Assembly (NCBI GenBank): GCA_033675265.1
Contig: JAUJYZ010000139.1
Coordinates: 173,316-237,315, forward strand
Direction: 5' to 3'
From: Actinostola sp. cb2023
Taxonomy: Eukaryota; Cnidaria; Anthozoa; Actiniaria; Actinostolidae
DNA: 64,000 nt
Of this stretch, positions 21,720 to 32,204 are shown in pieces (positions within the stretch are counted from its first letter, which is position 1; each line of letters starts with the position of its first letter). The notes beneath the pieces were generated by a model. The model was not told the origin of the DNA. It worked only from the letters and a program-made list of their open reading frames with translations, and did no database searches. The translations under genes were made by a program, and so were the position numbers.

Positions 21720-23229
21720 ATGTCTATGAACACTGGAGGAAGGAAGGTTTTCAACGCTAAAGCTCCTGATAAAGGAAGCTTTCCTCTCGACCATTACGGT
21801 TTGTACATGTAGTTTTAAGAAAGTATTACAAATGTAAAAGTAGAACAAACTTTAATAAGACGACTCTTTAGGACAGAAGCATGTTTTTTTCAACTTTAGG
21901 GGAGTGTAAGGACTTGATGAAAAAGTACATGGGATGCCTGAAAGAGAATAAAGGTGTCAACTACGCATGTAGAATTGAATCAAAGGCCTATCTCGAATGC
22001 AGGATGCAAAGGTTGGTTCTTTTATTTCTCATATAATTTTACAGATGATAGCTTTACCAGCAGTCATTGTACTGAAATACCAGCTTGCTTCAATCAAGAG
22101 AAGCTGCAACCTGTATACCAATCAAAATTATTATTAAAAGGGAAATGAGTAGGAAGAGATGGTAGTAAAATGGGAAGGAATGAGAAGAAAATGGGAAACC
22201 TTTCCCACTCTTCCCCATATCACTCATTCAATGACAGGTAGCCCAAGCTGTGTATCAGTACATTATTATAAGAGAATGTATGTGGATAATGTCAATAAAA
22301 TCAATAAGAAAATAAAGTTAAAATGAAATCCTCTATAAAGTGGTCTGTATCTTTTTCAATCATTCCTTTATTGCCTGTGAAGATTTGAAGCGATTTGGAC
22401 GAGAAGTGACCTCCGACCAGGCCGTAGACAGAAGCAATTTGACATCGCAAACCCAACTCTCCCACCTCCAGTAAATAGTAAAAAAAACACAGCAAATTGC
22501 TTCTGTCTACGGCCCGGTCGGGGGTCACGTTTGTGTTCGACCGTTGGAATGTTTGAAATGTGGTCTACCTGAACAATCCGAGCCTCTGCACACCAGAATT
22601 TGGAGGTGAATGGCGCTTTACGAAGGCAAATGTTTTGGGTAAATAAGGGGATTGAAGCCGTAAGATTAGGCAGACAGAAAGAAAAAATATCATAGAATTA
22701 AGTTCTGGCGTCGGAATTTTCATAGATTGAAAATGGAAGGATTTATTTGCATCTGAAGTGAGCCGACTAGGTAATTTGAATCGCTGTAGTTGCCAACCTT
22801 CCCAATTATTGTATGGTCAGAGAAGGGCTAATTTTAAAATGGCTATAACTTGCTCAATTATCGTCCAAATCGTTTCAAATCTTCACAGGCAATAAAGGAA
22901 TGATTGGAAAAGATACAGACGACTTTATAGAGGATTTCATCTTAACTTTATTATTTCATTGATTTTATTGACATTATCCACATACATTGTACATTCTCTT
23001 ATAATAATGTACTGATACACAGCTTGGGCTACCTGTGATTCAATTCCCTCTCAATAGATACGATCAATAGATACTGAATTAGTAGAAAGTCTAACAACTT
23101 TCTCCCTTTCTTGTATCTATTTGTAGAGAGTTAATGGCAATGGAAGATATGAGTAAACTTGGCTTCAAAGATTTAAATCCTGAGAAAAGCTCCATTAATG
23201 ACAGCCAAAAGTCATCAAGTCCAAGCTAA
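21720..23229 (+). CDS. COX19: Cytochrome c oxidase assembly protein COX19
   Basis: Exons 21720-21798, 21900-22011 and 23127-23229 encode 97 residues, close to the 90 of the human protein. COX19 is a small twin-CX9C protein of the mitochondrial intermembrane space, imported and oxidised by the MIA40 pathway and needed for copper delivery in complex IV assembly. Both motifs are present: CKDLMKKYMGC and CRIESKAYLEC. The N-terminal PDKGSFPLDHYG and the LGFKDL segment after the second motif are characteristic. The start chosen gives MSMNTGGRKVF; the internal ATG two codons later is possible. Junctions are GT-AG. The second intron, about 1.1 kb, is mostly a foldback element. Confidence 0.95.
22226..23044. 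mobile_element. 805-bp foldback element in COX19 intron 2, hAT-like ends
   Basis: The element spans 22233-23037, with arms of roughly 170 bp that pair with small gaps. Its ends read ACAGGTAGCCCAAGC. ATTCAAT flanks it at 22226-22232 and 23038-23044. The near 8-bp duplication and CACAGG terminus suggest hAT. The same terminal motif recurs singly near 24010 and 26600 and as a pair at 31744-32039. Confidence 0.7.
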
Positions 23230-23330
23230 TACTGGTATAAATAATCAAAGAACTTGGTTGCAATCATCGAAACATCATAATAATTATGATGTATGACATC
23301 ATATTAAAACATACATACATGTATAGCTAA

Positions 23331-23596
23331 TTGCATCATCGTTGTCGGGTTGAAAATCATAAATCATAGCAGCTGAGACCGCAAGGATGGATGGGAAATC
23401 AGTTCATGAGCTACATTACATACAGATATATTCAATGTTCTCGTAGTTTTGAAGGTATATCAGCTATTTAACTAAGATCCTACAAGTCTGGATAAAAAGG
23501 TCGATCATTTGACGGTGTTATTTGAGAGTTTTAATTTCCCAGAATTCCTTTTGGTCATAGCTTTTATGATTTTCAACCTGACAACGATTATGCAAA
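23331..23596. mobile_element. Foldback element, first of two adjacent relatives
   Basis: The inverted arms share CATCGTTGTCGGGTTGAAAA on the left and the reverse complement of its variant on the right (TTTTCAACCTGACAACG). AGCTGAGACCGC follows in the left arm. It lies just past the COX19 stop. Confidence 0.65.
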
Positions 23597-23606
23597 ATTT
23601 ATACAC

Positions 23607-23844
23607 ACTCAAAATCATAGAACATTGAAGCTGAGACCGCTAGGATGTATGGGTAAGCGGTAAATCAGCTAAGTTTTATGTAGTCAGAGGAAAATGTTGG
23701 TGTTTATTGAAAGAAATGATCTCTCTAAGCAAAATTCAAGACATTTGGGAAATAAATTACGAATAAGCGACGTTATTTGACTCATTTACCGCGTTCCCAG
23801 GTATCCCTTGTGGTCTTAGCTTCTATGTTCTATGCTTTTGAACC
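23607..23844. mobile_element. Foldback element, second of two adjacent relatives
   Basis: The left arm has CAAAATCATAGAACATTGAA then GCTGAGACCGCTAGG; the right arm has GGTCTTAGCTTCTATGTTCT. The shared GCTGAGACCGC segment links it to the element at 23331-23596. Confidence 0.6.
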
Positions 23845-24385
23845 GGATAACGATTCTTCAATTTAGTGTATATTTTTAATTTAACTACTGGTACTAAATA
23901 AAAGTCTATGTCTATGTTGAACAACTTTACAGGGTAGAGGAAGGATTCTAATTAAGCCAGTCAAGGCTCTACCCTGTATATAGACTCATAGACTTGCATT
24001 GGGCTACCTGTGGTAAAAAGCTGTCAGTTAATATACCATTTTGAAGTTATGTTCAGTGACCAAACTTTGTTCAGCTTCAATGCCAAATACCTTGCTTAAT
24101 TCTATTTGAAGGAATTTTGAATGCTCACACATGGTATAAAATGCTCATTTCAGTATTATAGAAATCTGAAGGGTAACAATAATACTGAAGGTACTGACTC
24201 ATCCCCAGGCTACTTCTACTACCTCGGTCTCCCATCATGCATTGCTAGTTTTCTTCAAGATTCCAGATTCTCTGCATGAGGCTATAACCGGCAGAAACCA
24301 GTGATAAAAAAATAGAGTATAGCAAAATGCACCAAGAAGTCTGGGGACGAGGGTAGTACTATTATATACAGTTATTGACTTATTG

Positions 24386-24514
24386 ACTGAGTTAGGTCGG
24401 GCCGTATGGGAAAATATCCTGGTTTGAGGTCATGCCATATGGAACGAGCACAGCGAGGTCTGTACAAATAACCAAGAGCCAAATATTTTCCCGTACGGCC
24501 CGACCTAACTCGGA
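24386..24514. mobile_element. 129-bp foldback element
   Basis: Arms of about 30 bp, ACTGAGTTAGGTCGGGCCGT on the left and its near-exact complement on the right, flank a 65-bp centre. Confidence 0.7.
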
Positions 24515-24519
24515 CCTAA

Positions 24520-25490
24520 TCATTTTATCATATGACCCAGTTTTTTGTTACAAAAAGGGATGAAAAAAATCCTGTAAAACAAATAAATATAGTTTGCCCA
24601 AACAGATAAAATTTTACGTTGATCCGGATGGCTTTTTCCAGACCAGATTATGCCATCACATCTGAACACCATCACATGACTTTTTCCAATGGTTTTATTA
24701 AGAGCGTGCAAGTCAGGAAATACAGGTCATTATGTGACTTTGATTTGATTGATTTGATTGTCTATTACAGTGTATTTGGTGGCGATGAAGTCAACATTGA
24801 GCCTGTTATTCTTTGATATACGTTAATGAATGCTTGTCAGAGAAGCATATAACTAAATAGGGGGAGGGGGATGGGCTGTGGCCTCCATTCATTACAGTAC
24901 CAGTCTTCAGTTAAAATCAACAATGTGATTGTATAACAGAACTAATATTGCAAACACAAATGTTCACAGTTACTGTAAAAATACACTGAAAGTTTCCAGC
25001 AGTACTAGAGCTCACTTGCTAATTTCTTGAAAACTCTGCATCTCAACTCCTCCCGGCATGCAGCCCAAAACCCACCTGGAAACTAGTGTCCTCAATGAAC
25101 CAATCAACATTTTATCAGCACGCAAAGTTCTACTGAGAAACATCACGCAATTTATCATTTTGCGAAACAGAAAAAGAAGACACGGTCTGCAGATTACGAC
25201 TTGCGCTCCCCCAACTATTATTACTCGGGCTATCTGAGGGGGGCATTGGGGTTTGCGGTGTTGTGGTGTTGGGCAATTTCTGTTGCGGTGATCGTAAATC
25301 CTGCGGGATGCGGTGTTTGTGTTTCTAAACCTACGGTGTTCGGTGAAGCGATATATTACTTGCGAAGTTGCGGTGTCAACCCCTTTTTTTCGCTTTGGTC
25401 AGTTTTCGGGTTTTTTTCGTGATGCGGTGTTTCCGGAAATTTTTTGCGGTGTTGCGGTGTTCAGAACCCCCCAATGTCCCCCTCCTATCT
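24520..25490. other. Intergenic, no gene seen
   Basis: No conserved open frame. From about 25240 to 25470 the strand is rich in TGCGGTGTT-type GT repeats, which look like degraded low-complexity sequence. Confidence 0.45.
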
Positions 25491-25500
25491 GTGGGTCTGT

Positions 25501-26068
25501 GAGTTATCGGGTATTTGAGTTATGTGCTTCGAGTTATGCACTTCGAGTTATGTGCTTCGAGTTATGCGCTTCGAGTTACGCGCTTTTTCGAGTTACGCGC
25601 TCGACCACACCCAAATCACCCAGCGCGTAACTTGAAGTGCGCGTAACTCGAACGCACTAAAACGTTTTGAGGAGTTCGAGTGTGTTACGCTACTTTTTAT
25701 TATTTATTAAAATTAACCATTTAATAATAATAATAATAATAATAATAGGTATTTGGAGCATAAATTTGCCAATTTAAAAACATCTAAACCGGCAATAAAG
25801 TAAGAAAATATATCACTCACGACAAAAAAAGTATTTCCTTGTTTGATTTATTTGCCTCTGCAATTAATTTACTTAGTTTTGAGATCCTTTAAAAAAAAAA
25901 GCTTGTTTTTTAGTTTTTCGTACGTAACTCCTCGAAACTTTTTAGTGCGTTCGAACTCACTACGCGCTATGTTGGCGGTCTGGAAGGGGATTGGGAAGGG
26001 GGAGGGGGAGGGTGCAAAGACAGATTTGGGTGTGGTCGTGCGCGTAACTCGAAGCGCGTAACTCGAAG
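25501..26068. mobile_element. Foldback element with repeated subterminal 14-mers
   Basis: Left of centre, TTCGAGTTATGCGCTT-like 14-bp motifs repeat at least six times (25515-25600). The right side ends in inverted copies of the same motif (GCGCGTAACTCGAAG, 26040-26068). The inner arms also pair (GTGTGGTCG with CGACCACACC, and the AACTCCTCGAAAC region with its inverse near 25665). Iterated subterminal motifs are typical of transposase-binding sites in hAT-like elements. No target duplication was found. Confidence 0.6.
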
Positions 26069-26069
26069 A

Positions 26070-26773
26070 ATCCCGCCCTCGTCTATGAGGTCAATAGGTC
26101 AATATGTCGAATATTTCCGCCCCCCCCCCAAATGACAGGAAACTTAAGACTTGAAATGCAACACGATATCTTAGCATTGCGTGTTGTTTGATGGCGCTGT
26201 GAGAGGAACTCCAAGTAGAACTCGAGCGCCTGTATTCAACGTGAATCGATCAAAGAGATAATTGGTAAGAGTAAACTTAGGCATATATAAACGTAATTGT
26301 TAAATCCACACACCGGAAGCTTCTATCGTATGTTCTGTCGTATCGCTTAGGATAATTTGACACGACAGTAATGTGCACAATAGTTCAAGTACAACGGGAA
26401 AGAAATCGGTCAGAAATACTAACTATTCTACGCAAAGTCGTCAACTGGGAATAGAAGCTTGACGAGGTTAAAATACTGGACTGTTTAGTGCATGCGAAAA
26501 GATCTAATCACGGGACATCCCGCATATTAATGTTGCTACCTGATAGCCTCTCCGCTCCACAGGCCTCTCATTCGGAACCAGTGAACCAAGAATAGCCCAC
26601 AGGTAGCCCAATTCCCGAATTTCCAAATAATCCGAAGAGTTGCCTGCGGGAGGAGGCTACAATCTCCTGCAATATAAGCGAGACACCTATGATCCCTTCC
26701 CATTCCACAATGTCGATCAGTGATGGTTTGTAATATTTGAGGGAATTTTGAACCCAAACATCAACATTGGAAC
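26070..26773. other. Intergenic, no gene seen
   Basis: No convincing open frame. An isolated CACAGGTAGCCCAA motif near 26600 matches the ends of the element in COX19 intron 2. Confidence 0.45.
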
Positions 26774-27022
<249 letters not shown>

Positions 27023-27283
27023 TGAGACTTTATTACGATTTCATGGTGGCACATTTTATTTTGCATGGGATTGTAGCTACCTGATACCTATGAACCAACA
27101 AAAAATATGAGGTTCTAAACCTCTTTTAATTTTCTTTTACGCATGCACTTGATTATCATTTGGGAACTAGGTGTATAAACTAAATGCGTTTTTATTTTGA
27201 AAATATCGATATATTGTTATCATGTTACGCGTAAAATGCAAAACATGTGTTGATATTTTGCATCAGATGTATTATATGTAAGG

Positions 27284-27704
27284 AGGGGGGGACTCCCATA
27301 TCAAAGTGACAGGATGCTCGTCGGAAATTTTAAAAATGATCCCTAACAGGTAACCCGAGTCTCTTCCAAGCGGGCGTGGCATGAAATAATGTTCACCCCT
27401 AAGCGGTACCAAGTCTAAACCAAAGCCGGACAAAATACGCCTCAGAAGCTTCGCAAACCAAATGTTGGGGGTCGAAATATAATTACAATCTGCAACTGTC
27501 ATTATTTTATTTACTGATTATTATATATTTTTTTGTATTATTTTATATCTGTACAGACACCTAAACGGCGTACCGTCTTCAGTGGTATACCAAATCTTGA
27601 TTTCAAACCCTAAAGGTACGACGAGCATCCCCCTCACCTCTAGTCTCCTTTGCAGTCGTCGAGATTTCTGCAAAGGAGACTACCTCACCTCATGTATGGG
27701 AGTT
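27284..27704. mobile_element. Poly-G-ended miniature element, broken by a 42-bp insertion
   Basis: The left end is GGGGGGGACTCCCATAT followed by GGATGCTCGTCGG. Its inverted partner is GGTACGACGAGCATCCCC near 27615 and ATGTATGGGAG near 27693. The right C run is missing, replaced by TTTTGTGG. CCCCTAAxxGGTAC motifs recur inside. The interior right arm is split by the tiny insertion at 27641-27682. Confidence 0.7.
27632..27691. mobile_element. 42-bp miniature TIR insertion with 9-bp target duplication
   Basis: The insert 27641-27682 consists of perfect 15-bp TIRs (TAGTCTCCTTTGCAG and its complement) around a 12-bp centre, TCGTCGAGATTT. CCTCACCTC flanks it at 27632-27640 and 27683-27691. It lies in the right arm of a poly-G-ended element, and removing it with one duplication copy restores pairing with the left arm. 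Confidence 0.85.
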
Positions 27705-27897
27705 TTGTGGTACGCCGGGATTTCTCCCCTCCCGAAATTCAAGCCTATCTTATCGGCTGTCAACAACCAAATTAGTTGCCTTCAATTTTTTCTTCTTCAG
27801 CATGCGCATGAATAAATAATAATGTAAAAAGGTACTGGAATGCGAAACTGTACAAACCCAGAGCTTATAACATATTTCAATTACTTTCCAACTCATT

Positions 27898-27972
27898 AAT
27901 AATTCATGAGGACAAAACAAAGGAAATCACTAGGAGGTTTGACATGTGATCTTCATAAGCATACAATTTGGC

Positions 27973-28003
<31 letters not shown>

Positions 28004-28500
28004 TACTTACTTACTTTGTTTCAAGTGGTAGGGGTGATCGGCGGTCGATTTTGAAAACGACCCTCAACCCCTAAAAGGTACGACCATATATGATGATTAT
28101 TATTTATTAAAATTTGATAAATAGACACTTGGGTGCACCAAATCAGTGACTGGACAACATCTTTCTTCTGTTCTTTCATGTTTGTCAATAAAGAAATTAA
28201 ATAACAATTGACCCTAAAAGGTACGGAGTCATGTTACGTAACTGACTTTTGAGTCAGAACCCCTAAAAGGTACACACAGGAAATATTTTCAACCCTAAGA
28301 GGAGCGCCGATCACCCCTACCACTTGGACAAAGGGAGTACCCCCCCCCCCCCCCCCCGGGCAATTTGGTCAACTTTAACTTAGAATTTCTCCAAGAAATA
28401 TTAGTGGTTTGAGAAGCTATATCAAACACTGGAAAGAGTGTTTCATCCAATATCAAAACAACTCGAAGTTGGTTATAAAAACTCGCCTGCGCCTTATTTA
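27898..28500. repeat. Old dispersed repeat interrupted by a poly-G-ended element
   Basis: 27898-27963 and 28369-28500 together match 14578-14790. The match resumes after the insertion at the TCAACTTTAACTTAGAATTT segment. Confidence 0.6.
27964..28368. mobile_element. 389-bp poly-G-ended element with 8-bp target duplication
   Basis: The element spans 27972-28360, begins CCC then a long G run and ends with a long C run then GGG. The inner arms pair: AAGTGGTAGGGGTGATCGGC on the left, and the complement GCCGATCACCCCTACCACTT on the right. CCCTAAAAGGTAC motifs recur inside. CAATTTGG flanks it at 27964-27971 and 28361-28368, an 8-bp duplication that suggests hAT-type insertion. Confidence 0.85.
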
Positions 28501-28702
28501 TTCAACACCCTCTCCTTCGGTATTTGAACATCGGGATGAAACATTCTTTCTCGTGTTTGATCTATTACTTTACACATAGTGCTTGCTTGATTAGTGCTAT
28601 AAGAAGGTCAAAGGGTAATTATTCGACGCGAAATTCAATCATCGATGTCTTCTTAATGTAGGTAGGACTTGTATTGGCAGTTTTTATTGGACCACCATTC
28701 CT

Positions 28703-30804
28703 ATGATGTATTCCCACTGTCTCCTACTGCTGACAGCCATCGTTTTTACGATGGCCCAGGACCGGCTCAATACAGAGTTTCCCATGGCCGCTGAGAAGGA
28801 TAAAACTACCGAAGCTTTAAAAACAAACAAACCTTCAACAACAACCACTGAACGAATAACGTCAACAAAGGAGAGAACAACGACCTCCAGACCCACCATC
28901 GTTCCGCCCACACGACCTCAGGGGTGCTTCTATGAGGGTACGGTGTACCCGCTCAATTCAGATATTTCACGTTTTGATGATGGAGGGAACAGGTGTCATG
29001 GAGCGTACTGCGATGACAGTGGACAAGTCGTGATGTGGGATGGCCGGAATTGTGGTCCATCTACCGCGTCCATGACAACTACTCCGTTAACACCTCCATA
29101 CTACAGAACAGAGAGGGTTGTTAAGGAAGGGACAACGAGGAGATACATGTCTATATTTCGTGACCCCATTACCGAGTATCATAATGATCCCACGGAAGAG
29201 ACCACGATTGATCCCACGACAATACGTATCACGACTCCTCCTCCAGTGAGTGCCTTTCCACGCTTTACAACTCGGCGTCCAAGACCTTACATCACAACCA
29301 AGTACAGAACCAACAGACCATTTTTTCCGACATTAACGAGGAGATTCGCACGCACTACATGGCGACCATTAAGTTCCACCATGAGATACAGAACCCTCCC
29401 TGTACCCACCCACCCACCTACCCGCCCACTACCTACCCGCCCACTGCAATCCGTCATGGATGCTACCATAACGGAAAGTGGTATCGACCAGGTTCAGACA
29501 TATCACGTGGCTTCGATGGAAGGAATACGTGTTATGGAGCGTATTGTGATCAAAGTGGACAAGTCATAATGTGGGATGATTTCCGCTGCAGAACAACGAC
29601 CCCTCCCTTCATTACTCGACGTCCAAGACCTTACACGACCAAGTACAGAACCACCAGACCATTTCTCCCGACAATGACGAGGAGATTCGCACGCACTACA
29701 TGGCGACCTGTTCGTTACACCATGAGATACAGAACCGTTCCTGTTACCCACCCACCCACTACCTACCCGCCCACTACCTACCCGCCCACTGCAATCCGCC
29801 ATGGATGCTACCTTGACGGAAAGTGGTATCGACCAGGTTCAGACATATCAAGTGGCTTCGATGGAAGGAATTGGTGTTATGGACAGTATTGTGATTATAG
29901 GGGGCAAGTGTTAATATGGGATAATTTCCACTGCAGTACAACGACTCCCTTCACGACTCGGCGTCCAAGACCTTACACAACCAAGTACAGAACCACCAGA
30001 AGACCATTTCTCCCGACAATGATGAGGAGATTCTCGACATGGCGACCATTTCGTTCCACCATGAGATACAGAACCCTTCCTTTTACCCACCCTCCCACTA
30101 CAATCCGCTATGGATGCTACCATGACGGAAAGTGGCATCGACCAGGTTCAGACATATCACGTGGCTTTGATGGCAGGAATTGGTGTTATGGAGCGTATTG
30201 TGATCGAAGAGGACAAGTCATAATGTGGGATGACTGGCGATGCAGCACGACATCACAGCCAACAACTACTCCTCCGCCTCCTACCACTGCTCCACCAAGC
30301 AAGCCAACTCGACATTGCTATTACCGAGGGTCATGGCACGCCTCCAATAGCAACATCTTCGAATCTTCAAACGGAAACGGCTGGTGCTACGGAAGACGGT
30401 GCAGTGACGATGGACAGATTGTGTTATGGGATAACTTCAGTTGTGACAAAAACCACGGTGTGCAGGTTGCCACTGGCGGCTGTTGGTACGGGGGTCACCT
30501 GTACCCTTACGACGCAGAACTGTTCCGCAAAGATCGTTCAAGGTGCTATGGAGGTGTCTGTCAATTGAATGGAGCCATCGACGGCTGGAAGCGAATGGGT
30601 TGTCACAAGGAGAAACAGTTCCTCGGAGGCAGGCTTCGACCAAGTTGGTGCAAGTATCGTGGTGAGTTGTACCCAAGGGGCAGCATTATATTCAGCAAGT
30701 CGTTGCACAAGAAGCGTGGGTTTGGCTGGTGCGTGGGAGCCAAATGTGGAAAGAACGGACGAATAATCGCATGGGGACCCCAGTGGGCTCCGGGTCAGTG
30801 TTAG
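28703..30804 (+). CDS. Secreted protein with seven four-cysteine modules and Thr/Pro linkers; one frame slip
   Basis: The reading is intronless, about 700 residues if one missing base is allowed. A signal peptide (SHCLLLLTAIVFTMAQ) is followed by Thr-rich linkers and seven modules. Modules 1-5 share C-x22-C-x4-C-x13-C exactly, module 6 has x20, and module 7 has x26 and x17. The core is GSDISxxFDGRNxCYGxYCD, then GQVIMWD. The C-G-x-Y-x-x-G start and small size resemble half of a von Willebrand type C domain, but I do not recognise the family. Linkers such as THPPTTYPPT suggest O-glycosylation and an extracellular matrix or mucus role. The frame changes between 29403 and 29404: the corresponding linker at 29740 has one more T. 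The first frame otherwise closes at 29569 and the second opens before 29359. A poly-A signal ATTAAA is at 30858. Confidence 0.8.
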
Positions 30805-30863
30805 ACTCATCATTCAGCGACATTGCATATTTTATCGTCTATTTTTTTTGTAACCATATTAAA

Positions 30864-31743
30864 CGTATATACGCAGTGATGTAATCTAAACCGATTTGAA
30901 AGGATTGTTTTTAAATATTTCGTGTTCTGAATTCGAGGATCGCAGGCTCTGGGAACGAGATTGAATTTGAATTGAACTTGTCTGAGCATGCGCAGTTTAC
31001 TCATTTTATGAATCTCGGCACGGGGACTGGGCACGGGAAATCCGACTGGCCCAGTTCTCCTCAACCAATGTCTTGAGACACAGGATTTCCAAAGACAATC
31101 AGAGCTTTTTCCAATTATTGAAATCATGTAGAACTTTGTTATTCATTTTCATACATTAACTATGATATAGTGGAATGGGTTTTCCACCAATAATAAAGTG
31201 CAAATAAAAAAGGCAAGAAATTTTGACGTTGATCATCCATGATCATGACCATGATCCTTTGCGCGGAAACACAACTCGTGGAAATTTCAGGATCGGACAG
31301 GGAGTTTTGAACACGTTAAAAGCGTGAAGCTGTTACCTGCTTTATAGTATGTGCACGTGTCGACAGTTTATAGATGTATCATGTGGTACTGATTTAAATT
31401 CGCAAAGGATTGTGGTAAAATGCCACATTTGAGTGTTGCATGGAACGATTTATTGCTCTAGAACCTATATATTTAACGCTGCTTTAAATTTACAAACGAC
31501 AAAGATGGAATTCATTGATATGAAGAACCATATGTATTGTAATTAGATAACATAGCGACGTCTCGTATTGAAATATTTCAAGCATTCGGTCATGTTTTAC
31601 CGTGAAAATATTGCTAAAATTACGAAATCTTTAGGAAAGGTACGTGTTGAGGTGGTTTCGAAGTTACATAACTTGTCAAATGTGGGATGCGCGGAATAGA
31701 TGCGCAGTAGCAAGGGTCGGGAACTCCTAATTTCTTTAATTGC
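30864..31743. other. Intergenic, no gene seen
   Basis: AT-rich sequence with no open frame carrying recognisable features. ATGATCATG-type palindromic words occur near 31235. Confidence 0.45.
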
Positions 31744-32039
31744 CACAGGTAGCCCAACATATTATTCTGCGCGGAACAGGAAGCCCGTGAAAAAAGACTG
31801 AAGAAACTGCTCTTGCCATCCAATGCATTTTCCAAACAAAATCTTAGAAAACGATCAATTTTATTTTTAATGTCATTTCTCCTCTGTCATATGTTATGCC
31901 GCTAAAACTCCGCCCTTTTACTAATTTCGAGCTGCTCTTTTCATTTCTGGAGTTCATTTTGACACTGCTGTTCGATTTAAGGGGGTTGGGGTCACGTGAC
32001 GTCTTAGTGCAAGTGGCCCTATTTATTGGGCTGCCTGTG
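31744..32039. mobile_element. Possible hAT-like miniature element, 296 bp
   Basis: Inverted ends CACAGGTAGCCCAA and TTGGGCTGCCTGTG match those of the COX19 intron element. The flanks share only TTGC, so the 8-bp duplication is not confirmed. Confidence 0.4.
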
Positions 32040-32204
32040 CTTGCAACTGTATATTACGCTGTATTACGAGCTCGAATCCTAGACACTGAGCCATAACAAA
32101 CAAATTTCAGTCGTTTTATTGAGAGTGCAGTTTTTGTGGGTCAGCGGTAGTTGCATGTGTATATTATTATTATTTGCATGGTAGCTCGTAGTGGAGCTTG
32201 TTGT

